A stretch of DNA of 64,000 bases from Sporobacter termitidis DSM 10068 (GTDB lineage: Bacteria > Bacillota > Clostridia > Oscillospirales > Oscillospiraceae). The position numbers and the translations under genes are program-made. The stretch lies in NCBI RefSeq assembly GCF_900130065.1, contig NZ_FQXV01000008.1, positions 159,037 through 223,036 on the forward strand, read 5' to 3'. Positions 8,791 to 17,151 of the stretch are shown piece by piece. Under the pieces are notes generated by a model, which saw only the letters and a list, made by a program, of their open reading frames with translations, was not told where the DNA came from and ran no database searches. How positions within the stretch are numbered: position 1 is the first letter of the stretch; every line of letters starts with the position of its first letter.

Positions 8791-8830
8791 AAAAGGAGAG
8801 GCCGGCTGTCAAAGCCGGCCTCTCCTTTTT
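8791..8830. terminator. Strong bidirectional terminator between the ABC operon and rex
   Basis: Stem AAAAGGAGAGGCCGGC (8791-8806) with GCCGGCCTCTCCTTTT, ending in five Ts. It can stop the minus-strand ABC operon (last gene ends 8902). Confidence 0.85.
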
Positions 8831-8901
8831 GGTGGTTGTGTGTGTGTGGTGCTATGCCTAAGACGCTACAGATTTTAAAAGGTTCCATGGGTGCGATAAC
8901 A

Positions 8902-9669
8902 TTATCTGATTTTGTGCTTATAGATCCGCATTGAGGCGATATAGCAGGCAAGCAGGATGCCGGCACACCAGAGAACGGCGGCGAGCGCGCTGTTACCGGC
9001 GGGCTGATTCAAAAGAAGAGCGCGGACGGTTTCGACAATAGATGTAAACGGCTGATTCTCGGCCACGGCCCGGATGACGCCGGGCATCGTCCCGGTCGGG
9101 GCGAAGGCAGGGCTTATAAAGATCAGGAGCAGCAGAAAATAGCTGAAGACGCTGGCGCCTTCGGCGCTTTTTGCCAGCAGCCCGAACAGGACGGCGACCC
9201 ATGTCAAGGTCAGGGTGCAGAGCAGAAGAAAGCCGATCACCAAGAGCCAGCCGACGATGCCGGCATCTGATCGAAAGCCGATCAGAAAGGCAAAAAGCAT
9301 GACCAGCACGGTTGAAACGGCGTTGAACACCACAGCCGACAGGACGTGCCCGCCCAAAATTGAGGACTTCGCGATCGGCATGGAATGAAAGCGGTCGAAA
9401 ATGCCGGCGGTAACATCGTTATTCAGCCGGAACGCCGCGTAGGCCACGCCGCTGGCAATGGTCATCAGGATAATGCCGGGGACGACATAATTCGTATAGC
9501 TGATGCCGCCTGTATTCATCGCCCCGCCGAAGACATAGACGGTCAGCAGCATCATCACGACAGGCATGGCGACGACCGTGATGATCGTATCGATGCTGCG
9601 CAGGTTATGGCGCATCATCCGGCCGCTTAAGACGGCCGTGTCGCTGAGGAAGTTTTTAAAAGTTGACAT
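8902..9669 (-). CDS. ABC-2 type transporter permease (DrrB-like)
   Basis: 255 residues with six predicted membrane spans, beginning MSTFKNFLSDTAVLSGRMMRHNLRS and containing the ABC-2 stretch TNYVVPGIILMTIASGVAY and the C-terminal block VAENQPFTSIVETVRALLLN seen in daunorubicin-resistance-type permeases. It pairs with the ATPase just upstream, whose end it overlaps by 14 bases, so the two are translationally coupled. The start at 9669 follows AAAGGAG; the longer frame is unlikely. Export of a drug, lipid or peptide is the general role of the class; the substrate is unknown. Confidence 0.87.
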   Translation of the reverse strand: MSTFKNFLSDTAVLSGRMMRHNLRSIDTIITVVAMPVVMMLLTVYVFGGAMNTGGISYTNYVVPGIILMTIASGVAYAAFRLNNDVTAGIFDRFHSMPIAKSSILGGHVLSAVVFNAVSTVLVMLFAFLIGFRSDAGIVGWLLVIGFLLLCTLTLTWVAVLFGLLAKSAEGASVFSYFLLLLIFISPAFAPTGTMPGVIRAVAENQPFTSIVETVRALLLNQPAGNSALAAVLWCAGILLACYIASMRIYKHKIR

Positions 9670-10618
9670 GGCGCTCGGCTCCTTTCTCTGGGGGGCCGCC
9701 GACAATCATCAGGAAGACATCCTCCAGCGTCGGCTGTTTTTGGGTCAGCTCTGAGACGGAGACCCCCGCGTTTTTAAGGCGGTTCAGGATATCGGTGAGA
9801 TGCGCGATGCTTCCGTCTGTTTCAACGGAGAGGACCTGATTGCCCTCGTCAAAATGCAGCTTGAATTCCTGCAGGAGCGCTCGGGCCTCTAAAAGATGCC
9901 GTTCCTCGAGGATTTTGAGCTCGATATGGCCCGGCGGCAGGAGCTTTTTCAGCTCGGCCGGGGTGCCGGCGGCGACGATTTCTCCTTTGTTGAGTATCGC
10001 GAGCTGATCGGCCAGCTGCTCCGCCTCGTCAAGATACTGCGTCGTCAGGAACACGGTGGTCCCGGCGCGGGTCAGTTCCTTGATTATTTTCCACATGTTG
10101 AGGCGGCTTTGCGGGTCGAGACCGGTCGTCGGCTCGTCAAGAAAGAGCACGGCGGGGGCGCCGACGAGGCTCATCGCCAGGTCAAGGCGCCGGCGCATTC
10201 CGCCGGAGTAAGAGGAGACGCGCCGGTCGGCGGCGCCTGACAGCTCGAACCGCGCCAGCAGCTCCTCCGCTTTTTTGCCGGCGTCCTTCAAATGCCGCAG
10301 CTTGCCGATCATCCGAAGATTTTCCCGCCCGGTCAAAGCGCCGTCGACGGCGGCAAACTGGCCCGTCAGGCTGATTTCCCGGCGCACCTGCGCCGGCTGC
10401 TTCAGCACATCGTAGCCGCACAGGCTGGCTGTCCCTCCGTCCGGCGTTAAAAGTGTTGTCAGGATTTTGATTGCGGTTGTTTTGCCCGCGCCGTTGGGGC
10501 CGAGGAGGGCAAAGACGGTGCCCTTCGGCACGTTAAAGCTGATGCCTCTCAGCACCTGAACATTTTTGTAGGACTTTTCAAGCCCGCGAACAGTGATGGC
10601 GTCCTGAGTCATCGTCAT
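9656..10618 (-). CDS. ABC transporter ATP-binding protein (DrrA-like)
   Basis: 320 residues. Walker A GPNGAGKTT, Q-loop region (ISLTGQFAAVDGALTGREN), signature YSGGMRRRLDLAMSL, Walker B AVLFLDEPTTGLDP and H-loop region (VFLTTQYLDEAEQ, with Gln in place of the usual His, as is common in DrrA-type ATPases) are all present. The C-terminal ~90 residues match the DUF4162 extension of antibiotic exporters. AGGAGG precedes ATG. Third gene of the PadR / HAAS-pentapeptide / ATPase / permease operon, ten bases after its upstream neighbour. Confidence 0.93.
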   Translation of the reverse strand: MTMTQDAITVRGLEKSYKNVQVLRGISFNVPKGTVFALLGPNGAGKTTAIKILTTLLTPDGGTASLCGYDVLKQPAQVRREISLTGQFAAVDGALTGRENLRMIGKLRHLKDAGKKAEELLARFELSGAADRRVSSYSGGMRRRLDLAMSLVGAPAVLFLDEPTTGLDPQSRLNMWKIIKELTRAGTTVFLTTQYLDEAEQLADQLAILNKGEIVAAGTPAELKKLLPPGHIELKILEERHLLEARALLQEFKLHFDEGNQVLSVETDGSIAHLTDILNRLKNAGVSVSELTQKQPTLEDVFLMIVGGPPEKGAERHVNF

Positions 10619-10627
10619 GGCGGCCTC

Positions 10628-11347
10628 CTATATCACCGTGACCCCGGCGAGGTTGGCCCGGCTGCCTTTTAAAACCGCGTACGTCAGCTTATCCATGGTT
10701 GCCCCGTCAAAGACCGCTTTTTTGAAATCGGCGTGTTTGATGAATACATTTCTGAAGACGGCGTTTTTAAAGGATGTCCCTATGAATGAGGAGCAATTAA
10801 AAATCGTTCCGTCAAACGTGAGGTTATCCAGGCAGACGCCGGACAGGTCGGAATGACTGAAATCGGTTCCGTTCAGCAGGCAATTTATGAAGCTTGCGCC
10901 TTTCAGGGCGCACATGCTCAGCTTTGCCCCGGAAAGATCGGAGCCGTCGAAAATGACGTCGCTCAGGTCACTGGCTCTGAATGAGCTGTTCCTCAGGTCG
11001 GAGCCGCTGAAATCGGAGCCTCGCATATCACTTTCATTGAACTTGCCGTCGTGGACGGTGACACCTTTCAGGTCTGAATTTCTAAGATCGGTCTGCGAAA
11101 AGTCCCGCTGGGACATTTGCTTCACCGTTTTCGTTTTTTCCGCGATGCTTTCGATAATCTCGGAGACATTGCCCACCGAGGCAATGGTCTGGTGATAAGC
11201 CGTCTCCTCGTCGCAGCCCTGACTGCGCAATTCGCTGTATTTTTCCTGCAGGTCCGTCATCAGCTCTTCTCTTAGCTCCTTGACGGAATCCGTATCCTCA
11301 TAAGGGGAGAACACCTGCTCCAGATATTTGTTTATTTTATCGTTCAT
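10628..11347 (-). CDS. HAAS-type prefix domain fused to pentapeptide repeats
   Basis: 239 residues. Residues 1-70 (MNDKINKYLEQVFSPYEDT ... SVGNVSEIIESIAE) resemble the HAAS/DUF1700 'permease prefix' helical domain that commonly follows a PadR gene. From about residue 82 on there is a right-handed quadrilateral helix of pentapeptide repeats: FSQTDLRNSDLKG, SDFSGSDLRNSSF, SDLSGAKLSMCAL, TDFSHSDLSGVCL and so on, for some 25-30 coils. No membrane segment. Start chosen at 11347 with AAAGG upstream, rather than the 41-residue extension that overlaps padR. Its place between a PadR repressor and an exporter suggests a resistance or sensing role; that is inference. Confidence 0.85.
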   Translation of the reverse strand: MNDKINKYLEQVFSPYEDTDSVKELREELMTDLQEKYSELRSQGCDEETAYHQTIASVGNVSEIIESIAEKTKTVKQMSQRDFSQTDLRNSDLKGVTVHDGKFNESDMRGSDFSGSDLRNSSFRASDLSDVIFDGSDLSGAKLSMCALKGASFINCLLNGTDFSHSDLSGVCLDNLTFDGTIFNCSSFIGTSFKNAVFRNVFIKHADFKKAVFDGATMDKLTYAVLKGSRANLAGVTVI

Positions 11348-11363
11348 GGCGCTCAACCTTTCA

Positions 11364-11693
11364 TTAAAGTAATTTGTCGAGAATACGCTTGGCGTATTCC
11401 CAGTTGTTTTTGTTGTCAAAATAGGTCTTTTTGCCTTTATCGGTGATCGTGTAATATCTTCTCCTGCCACCCTGACTTCCGTCCCCCCAATAAGAAGATA
11501 TACACCCGTCGTTCTCCAGCCGCTTGAGACTTGAGTACATTGTCGCTTCCTTCAGCTCGTATTCGTTTTCCGAGTTTTGGTGAATCAGCTTCAATATATC
11601 GTAGCCGTACTTGTCTCCGGCCAGGAGCAGCTTTAAAATCATCGTGTCCGTATGGCCGCGGAGCAAATCCGAGGTCATTTTGTTTTCCTCCAT
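11364..11693 (-). CDS. PadR-family transcriptional regulator
   Basis: 109 residues, the short PadR form: a winged helix (DTMILKLLLAGDKYGYDILKLI, then LKEATMYSSLKRLENDGCI, then GGRRRYYTITDKGKKTY) plus a short dimerisation helix. PadR proteins repress neighbouring transporter operons until an antibiotic or phenolic ligand binds. GGAGGTGG precedes ATG 11693. It is the first gene of a four-gene operon whose promoter carries an inverted repeat suited to a dimeric repressor. Confidence 0.92.
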   Translation of the reverse strand: MEENKMTSDLLRGHTDTMILKLLLAGDKYGYDILKLIHQNSENEYELKEATMYSSLKRLENDGCISSYWGDGSQGGRRRYYTITDKGKKTYFDNKNNWEYAKRILDKLL

Positions 11694-11713
11694 GGGTCCA
11701 CCTCCATGATTGC

Positions 11714-11742
11714 AATATACATCATATTACTATGACTGTCAA
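11714..11742 (-). promoter_or_regulatory. Promoter of the PadR-ABC operon
   Basis: Minus strand: TTGACA (11737-11742), exactly 17 bases, TATATT (11714-11719). One arm of a 10-bp inverted repeat lies in the spacer. Confidence 0.8.
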
Positions 11743-11768
11743 TGTATTATTTTAGATTTAGTAATATG
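11723..11768. promoter_or_regulatory. Candidate PadR operator (10-bp inverted repeat)
   Basis: CATATTACTA at 11723-11732 and its exact complement TAGTAATATG at 11759-11768, centred 36 bp apart and flanking the -35 box. Spacing and position fit a dimer bound on both sides of the polymerase contact. Confidence 0.5.
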
Positions 11769-11781
11769 AGAGACAAAAAGA

Positions 11782-11854
11782 AAAGACTCTTCGCCTGACG
11801 GCTCGGAACGACAGGCTTTGCCGTTCCGAGGGGCCTTGGCCCCGAAGAATCTTT
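11782..11854 (-). terminator. Multibranched hairpin after the MFS gene
   Basis: An outer stem (AAAGACTCTTCG with CGAAGAATCTTT, one bulge) encloses two hairpins, CTCGGAACG / CGTTCCGAG (11802-11830) and GGGGCC TT GGCCCC (11830-11843). On the minus strand it is followed by TTTTCTTTTTG. It lies 21 bases past the stop of the MFS gene and should end its transcript. Confidence 0.65.
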
Positions 11855-11874
11855 GTGCATTTAAAATTTTCGCG

Positions 11875-13092
11875 TTATCCCCTTAAATCTCTCATAAACG
11901 GCCGGCTCGTGAAAAACAGCCATGCCGCGCCGCAGAGGAGGTTCATCAGGACAAAGAGCGCGCCGATGACGACGACGAGATTGCCCAGGTTCAGCGAGGT
12001 GATGAGCATGCCGATGCTGCCTGTCAGGGTGAAAATGGCATTGATCAGCGAGGAGACCGAACCGGTATCGCCCTGCTGCTGCGTCATCAGAAGAAAGCGG
12101 CTGGGCGGACCCACAAAGCTGCCCATGACGGTGGCGGGCATCATGGTGAGCGCGAAGGCGTAAGGATTCAGCCGGCCAACGCAAATGACGAGGATGCCCG
12201 CGGCGACGCTCACGGCGAAGCAGGCGTTGATCAGGGAAAAACGGCTGAACCGCGACGAGAGCCGCACATACAAAAAGGGCCCCAGGATCATCGTGACCGA
12301 GTTGAACGCAAAGAAATAGCTGTACATTTGGCTGGACTGGCCGAAATAATCCTCGTAGATATAGGCCGACGATGTGACGAACGCGAGAAACGTGATGCCG
12401 GAGGTGGCGAATATCAGCAGGAGCACGGTGAATCGCTTGTTTTTCAGGACGACGCCGAGACGCCCCAGCGTCCTGAAGATATTGCCGGTGATCCTGTCGC
12501 GTATCGTTTCGGTATAGAGGAGCGCCAGGATGGTGACGACGACGCCCAGGATCGTCTGCGCGTAAAAGGTGCCCCGCCAGTCCGTGAACCGGAGGATCTG
12601 GCCGCCCAGCATGGGGGCGATGACGGGACAGACGACAAAGATGGTCTGCACCACGGCCAGTGTTTTTTCCAGGCGCGGCCCTTCGTAAACATCCTTCAGG
12701 ATGGCCGCCGAGGTGGCCGACGCCGCGCCGGCGCAGGTGGCCTGCAAAACGCGGAAAACGATGAGCATATAGACCGAATCGGATACGGCGCAGAGGACGC
12801 CGGCGGCCGTATAGCCCAGAAGGCCCGAGAGCAGTATGGGCTTGCGGCCGTATTTATCGCTGAAAGGCCCCCACACCAGCATTGACAGGCTGTAAAAGAC
12901 GAGAAAGAGTATGATGGTCATATTCGTCAGAACTGAGGAGACGTGAAAATACTCCGTCATGGAGGGCAGGGCCGGGAGGTAGAGGTCTGTTGAGAGCGGG
13001 GCAAAGGCGCTGAGGAGCACGACGAAAATAATGAGGCCCTTGCCGCCGAGGTATTTTTGCGAAAGCTCCGGTTTTTCCGGACTGTTATCCAT
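11875..13092 (-). CDS. Bcr/CflA-type MFS multidrug efflux transporter (second of tandem pair)
   Basis: 405 residues, twelve predicted membrane helices. The N-terminus after KYLGGKGLI has the Bcr/CflA block (LSAFAPLSTDLYLPALPSM), motif A is WGPFSDKYGRKPILL, and motif C-like sequence follows in helix 5. Proton-driven export of drugs such as bicyclomycin, sulfonamides or chloramphenicol is typical of the family; the substrate is unknown. The start at 13092 (MDNSPEKP) follows AAGGGGGTG; the longer frame only reads through the preceding gene. It is a clear paralogue of the upstream gene, of identical length and five bases away. Confidence 0.9.
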   Translation of the reverse strand: MDNSPEKPELSQKYLGGKGLIIFVVLLSAFAPLSTDLYLPALPSMTEYFHVSSVLTNMTIILFLVFYSLSMLVWGPFSDKYGRKPILLSGLLGYTAAGVLCAVSDSVYMLIVFRVLQATCAGAASATSAAILKDVYEGPRLEKTLAVVQTIFVVCPVIAPMLGGQILRFTDWRGTFYAQTILGVVVTILALLYTETIRDRITGNIFRTLGRLGVVLKNKRFTVLLLIFATSGITFLAFVTSSAYIYEDYFGQSSQMYSYFFAFNSVTMILGPFLYVRLSSRFSRFSLINACFAVSVAAGILVICVGRLNPYAFALTMMPATVMGSFVGPPSRFLLMTQQQGDTGSVSSLINAIFTLTGSIGMLITSLNLGNLVVVIGALFVLMNLLCGAAWLFFTSRPFMRDLRG

Positions 13093-13097
13093 GCCGG

Positions 13098-14315
13098 TCA
13101 CCCCCTTAAATCTCTCAGAAGCGGCCGGCTCGTAAAGAACAGCCACGCCGCGCCGCAGACAAGACCCATGACAACGTTGAGCACGCCGATGACGACGACG
13201 AGGTTGCCGAAGTTCAGCGACGTTACGGTCATGCCGACGCTGCCAGCGATGGAGCCCACGGCATTGATGAGAGACGAGGCCGAGCCGGTGTCGCCCGTTT
13301 GCTGCGAGAGCATCAGGAAACGGCTCGGCGGAGCGATGAAGCTCCCCATGATCGTCGTCGGCAGCAGCGTCAGCGCGAACAGCCACGGGTTCAGCTGGCC
13401 GACCGTGGACAGAAGGACGCCGGCGGCGGCCGTCACGATAAAGCTCAGGTTGACCAGGGCAAAGCGGGAAAAGTGCGACGACAGCCGGATATACAGGATC
13501 GGCCCGACAAACATCATCGCCGCGTTGAAGGAGAAGAAGTAGCTGTACACCTGGCCCGACAGGCCGAAGAAATCCTGGTATATGTAGGACGACGCGGAGA
13601 TGTAGGCCATGAACGTGGCGCCGATCAGGGAAAAAATCAGCAGCAGCGCCGTAAACCGCTTGTTCCGCAGGACGACGAAAAGGCGCCCCATCGTTGTGAA
13701 AATGCCGCCCGTGCTGCGCTCCTGAATCGTCTCGGTGAACAGGAACGTCATCAAAACAATGATGGCGCCAAGGATCGCCTGCACGTAAAAGGCGCCGCGC
13801 CAGTCTGTGATTTTCAGCAGCAGCGCCCCCAGCATCGGCGCCACGACGGGAACGATGACGGAAATGGACTGAATGGCGGCGATCCTCTTTTCCAGCGTTT
13901 GGCCCTCGTATACATCCTTGACGACGGCGGTGGCCGTGGCCGAAGCGGCGGCGGCGCCGATGGCCTGCAGGATGCGGGCGGCAATCAGCATATAGACGTT
14001 GGGCGCCAGCGCGCAGAGAAGACTCGCGGCGGCGTAGCCGATGAGCCCGACCAGCAGGACCGGCCGGCGCCCGTGCTTATCGGAAAGGGGACCCCAGACC
14101 AAGGTGGCGGCGCTGTAGAATACGAAGAAGAGAATGATGGTGAGATTCGTGAGGACCTCGGGGACGTCAAAGTACTTCGTCATGGTCGGCAGGGCCGGCA
14201 GATACAGGTCGGTCGACATTGGCACAAAGGCGCTCAGGAGGACGAGATAGACAATGAGCCCCTTGCCGCCGAGGTATTTCTGAACGACGGCGGTTTCACC
14301 CGATACTTGATTCAA
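13098..14315 (-). CDS. Bcr/CflA-type MFS multidrug efflux transporter (first of tandem pair)
   Basis: 405 residues, twelve membrane helices, starting MNQVSGETAVVQKYLGGKG and containing LSAFVPMSTDLYLPALPTM and motif A WGPLSDKHGRRPVLL. The downstream copy matches it along the full length, including the C-terminal SRPLLRDLRG, so the pair arose by tandem duplication. A strong promoter (14353-14380) drives both. A GGAG twelve bases from ATG is the only visible ribosome site. Efflux role inferred from the family. Confidence 0.9.
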   Translation of the reverse strand: MNQVSGETAVVQKYLGGKGLIVYLVLLSAFVPMSTDLYLPALPTMTKYFDVPEVLTNLTIILFFVFYSAATLVWGPLSDKHGRRPVLLVGLIGYAAASLLCALAPNVYMLIAARILQAIGAAAASATATAVVKDVYEGQTLEKRIAAIQSISVIVPVVAPMLGALLLKITDWRGAFYVQAILGAIIVLMTFLFTETIQERSTGGIFTTMGRLFVVLRNKRFTALLLIFSLIGATFMAYISASSYIYQDFFGLSGQVYSYFFSFNAAMMFVGPILYIRLSSHFSRFALVNLSFIVTAAAGVLLSTVGQLNPWLFALTLLPTTIMGSFIAPPSRFLMLSQQTGDTGSASSLINAVGSIAGSVGMTVTSLNFGNLVVVIGVLNVVMGLVCGAAWLFFTSRPLLRDLRG

Positions 14316-14352
14316 TTTAACTACTCCAGACTCAAGTTTTATTTTTGTAAAC

Positions 14353-14380
14353 AGTATACAATAAAATCCAGCGATGTCAA
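14353..14380 (-). promoter_or_regulatory. Promoter of the tandem MFS operon
   Basis: Minus strand: TTGACA (14375-14380), 16 bases, TATACT (14353-14358), 38 bases before the start codon. Confidence 0.75.
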
Positions 14381-14421
14381 AGACGGAGTTTGATAGAAAG
14401 AGGTTAAAAAAATGAAAAAAA

Positions 14422-14443
14422 CCCCCGGCCTGAAGGCCGGGGG
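14422..14443 (-). terminator. Terminator of the 56-residue gene
   Basis: Stem CCCCCGGCC TGAA GGCCGGGGG; on the minus strand it is followed by seven Ts. It lies 15 bases past the stop at 14458. Confidence 0.85.
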
Positions 14444-14457
14444 CCGCGTCGGCGGAC

Positions 14458-14628
14458 TTAATTCTCGTCTGTCAATGATTTGCAGATCAGGCGCGCTTCC
14501 CTGGCGGCGTCCTTCATGCGGAAATAGAGGTTTTCCCGGGCGGAGATTTCGTCGGGCACCTCGTCGGCGGTCTTGTCCAGCGTCACGGCGATGATGCCGA
14601 GCATGTCGGAAATTTTCTCGATGTCCAT
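14458..14628 (-). CDS. Small conserved-looking protein, 56 residues
   Basis: Reads MDIEKISDMLGIIAVTLDKT at the start and ends CKSLTDEN. It is acidic, helical and without a membrane segment. GGAGGAAAATAAC precedes the ATG at good distance and a perfect terminator follows, so it is very probably expressed. The stop of an upstream small frame lies one base before its ATG. I do not recognise the family. Confidence 0.7.
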   Translation of the reverse strand: MDIEKISDMLGIIAVTLDKTADEVPDEISARENLYFRMKDAAREARLICKSLTDEN

Positions 14629-14629
14629 G

Positions 14630-14794
14630 TTATTTTCCTCCGTTGGGGCCGCCGGGCGGTAACGGCCGCGTCTCCCTGCCGTGCTTTTCGTACGTCTCCG
14701 TGGTTGCCAGAAGGTCCGCGGCCAGGACGCGGAGCTTCCCTAAGTGTAGAGGCGGTACCATGAAGTCCTTTGGCAACAGATACTGCGCCGCCAT
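14630..14794 (-). CDS. Possible small protein upstream of the 56-residue gene
   Basis: A frame of 54 residues from ATG 14794 (MAAQYLLPKDFMVPPLHLGK) to PPGGPNGGK, stopping one base before the next start, which suggests translational coupling. The open frame runs 25 codons further upstream to a TTG, through HREKKSFLCFF. No strong ribosome site is visible at either start. No family recognised; the spacing is the main support. Confidence 0.4.
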   Translation of the reverse strand: MAAQYLLPKDFMVPPLHLGKLRVLAADLLATTETYEKHGRETRPLPPGGPNGGK

Positions 14795-15048
14795 GAAGAA
14801 GCACAAAAAGCTCTTTTTTTCTCTGTGCAGACCGTCGCGCTTCTTAAGTATGATTGCCAATGCAGTCAAATAAATAAATTATTACCGAATTTTTAAAATA
14901 CTTGTTGCAGTCCATTTGCTTAATTGTCGTATATATAATAAAGACTCAGAAAAAGAGTCTTTAGAAATTTAAAGAAGGCGTTTAATCCAATGGGCTAATT
15001 AGCTAATCCTAACATTCAAAAATAAATAACAAAAAGGAGAAAAAGTTT

Positions 15049-15806
15049 ATGAATGCAACAAAGAAAGTACTTCACAAATTATGTTTTGTTATGGTTTGCT
15101 TGGTGTTAGTAGCTTCATTAACCATCACCGCGTTTGCGGCTACTGTCATATCTCTTACAGATCCGAATCAGTTGGTAGCTATGGTTACACGTTTTATTCT
15201 CAGGTAGGGACAAGCCCGGATGCAAATGGTTGTGATGTTTCGGCGTCTACTACTGTAGTTTCAAACACTAATGTACCAACTGGATACATGGGAGCTCAAG
15301 CCTATCTTTATGACGCATCTGATGGTTCATTATGGTTTTCTTCAGGATGGGCATATAACGGGAGCTTAAGAAACACCGTATTCGCAACTCATTCAACATA
15401 CGTAATTAATGGAAATGGTTGGTATTGGTTTGGTAATGGAGATGTACAGCTGTGGAATGGCTATTCCTATGTATTATATCCTACCTATAATACTCCGAAT
15501 ATCGAATCTGCTACAAGTAAAACTTCGAAAGTAGAATCCAATAATAGCGCCGCAGCTTATGGAATAAATAATAATAATCAAACGTTTGGTTCAACTGCAA
15601 AAGCGCAATCGATCAATACTGCACCTGATCTTATCTATGCCAGGGGTATTGATGGAACTTATGGGTATGTATACAAAACAGATATCTATAATGCAGGACG
15701 TATAAGTTCTCCCGAAGAGGCGATGAATGCCAGTGTACCTCAAACGATCTCACTATATGCTTCCGATGGAACTACTGTGATCGGGTCCTTTGGAATAGGT
15801 GCTTAA
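15049..15806 (+). pseudogene. Secreted protein gene with a frameshift after the signal peptide
   Basis: AAAAGGAG precedes ATG 15049, which encodes a textbook signal peptide (MNATKKVLHKLCFVMVCLVL, ending ITAFAA) but meets a stop at about 15207. The rest of the protein is in another phase, open through YGYTFYSQVGTSPDANG to the stop at 15806. The joint protein would have ~250 residues. Its aromatic-rich middle is unrecognised; the end (ARGIDGTYGYVYKTD, SPEEAMN, ISLYASDGTTVIGSFGI) resembles a C-terminal motif shared by various Firmicutes exported proteins. The shift, one base in the 15140-15180 area, is a real mutation, an assembly error or, less likely, programmed. Confidence 0.65.
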
Positions 15807-15852
15807 TTCTTGCAGGATTCTATAGTGGCTATCTGAAAATAAGTAAAAAAAC

Positions 15853-15878
15853 AGGTTCAGTCGGGTACGACTGAGCCT
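15853..15878 (-). terminator. Hairpin in the island, T-run on the minus strand
   Basis: AGGTTCAGTCG GGTA CGACTGAGCCT with one G-T pair, followed on the minus strand by TGTTTTTTTAC. It lies 47 bases after the frameshifted gene; on the plus strand it has no T-run. Confidence 0.55.
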
Positions 15879-16002
15879 ATCCTTATATAAAGAATAAAGA
15901 GAAATTTACGCTTTCCCAAAAAGCGTATAGCTTTTACAGAGAAAAAGTGTCTACCTTTGCTATGATAGATTTATTTTAGACCCTTGCACAAGCTTAAATA
16001 CA

Positions 16003-16037
16003 AAAGCCTTGTTCAACTTAGAATTGAGCAAGGCTTT
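16003..16037. terminator. Terminator of the sigma/anti-sigma operon
   Basis: AAAGCCTTGTTCAA paired with TTGAGCAAGGCTTT, 22 bases after the anti-sigma stop; T-rich on both strands. Confidence 0.75.
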
Positions 16038-16059
16038 GTATAGTTCGGTTTTTTGTCTA

Positions 16060-17151
16060 CTATCTGTTGTCCTCTTCAGTTAGACCGGTAGGATTAAAGT
16101 TCTTACTGTTTTCATTATTCTCAATCTTCACTTGAGAGTCCGCAAAGGTTACCCTGATACCTAATACGTCAATAGATTTAATATTATTAATCGGAGTAGG
16201 CTCGTCAAATAACGTATTTATTACTATAGTTCCATCCCAGTCCGCCATGCCCCCTTGGCCGGCTGAAGTATTCACAGGAAGCAAAGAGCCATCCTCTAAG
16301 GTGACAACCATGCTGACTGCTTTTTTAATAATCGGATCAAAATCATTTGGGTTCCATTCGCGCCCTTTCCAATTATTAACGGAGCAGATTACCTCGAAGC
16401 CGAACATAGATAAACGCAGACGTGAAATCTCGCATGATATATCACCAATCGTAATGTTATAATCAGGATGAAAGACACTACCTGTCGAACTAGCAGACTT
16501 AAAGGAGAACTCCCAAGACCATTCACCGCTTAGATATGGTACATATTTGCCATTCTCATTATAGAAACCTATATTTTGCATGGAGCATTGCAAATTGTCT
16601 AAGGTATCTTCATTAATCGAATGAGTTATGATAAATAAATATTGGTTATTCTTCAATTCTGGGTGGGTATCGGCGTAATCATATTCTATTTGTTCCGTCA
16701 CACCACCGTCTATGGAGACATTCTCAAAGCGGTAACCTTTTAATGTAGGAATACTATTTTTAATAAGAACGCTATCAAGTTTCTTAAGTGTGACGAGAAA
16801 ACCCGCCCGTTGAACATGTCCGCTTTGTATGGCATCAATAGCTTCAATCTTTACCAGAGCGTTATCAACAACAACCCCTGCATCTCCAGAATCCAAGCTG
16901 GAAAGAGAACCTTTGTTACTCCCAGTGATTTGTGAGGCAAACCAATTACTGAAGAAATTGGGTTTATATATTGCTGCGAAAGCAACTCCCGTGGTTAGGA
17001 AGACTGCTGCAAGGACTGCGACTGCGATTCGTCGAGGCCACGTAGCCTTTTTATGCTCGTCCGATCTTTTTTCCGACGACATAAGTGCTGCTTCAGAAAT
17101 AAACTCACTTTGAATGTTGCCCAATCCATATAAGATGTCATAGCTCTTCAA
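16060..17151 (-). CDS. Membrane anti-sigma factor, DUF4179-like
   Basis: 363 residues. Residues 1-37 are cytosolic (MKSYDILYGLGNIQSEFISE, KKATWPRR), a single membrane helix spans ~38-60 (IAVAVLAAVFLTTGVAFAA), and the extracytoplasmic part is a beta-rich domain of the DUF4179 kind. This topology, plus a 14-base overlap with the sigma gene, marks it as the sigma factor's membrane partner. It probably holds the sigma factor inactive until an envelope signal arrives. The signal is unknown. Confidence 0.8.
   Translation of the reverse strand: MKSYDILYGLGNIQSEFISEAALMSSEKRSDEHKKATWPRRIAVAVLAAVFLTTGVAFAAIYKPNFFSNWFASQITGSNKGSLSSLDSGDAGVVVDNALVKIEAIDAIQSGHVQRAGFLVTLKKLDSVLIKNSIPTLKGYRFENVSIDGGVTEQIEYDYADTHPELKNNQYLFIITHSINEDTLDNLQCSMQNIGFYNENGKYVPYLSGEWSWEFSFKSASSTGSVFHPDYNITIGDISCEISRLRLSMFGFEVICSVNNWKGREWNPNDFDPIIKKAVSMVVTLEDGSLLPVNTSAGQGGMADWDGTIVINTLFDEPTPINNIKSIDVLGIRVTFADSQVKIENNENSKNFNPTGLTEEDNR

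Noticed and set aside
11875..13386. Longer 503-codon version of the second MFS gene
   Set aside because: The extra 98 residues are Arg/His-rich read-through of the upstream MFS gene in another frame; ATG 13092 has the ribosome site.
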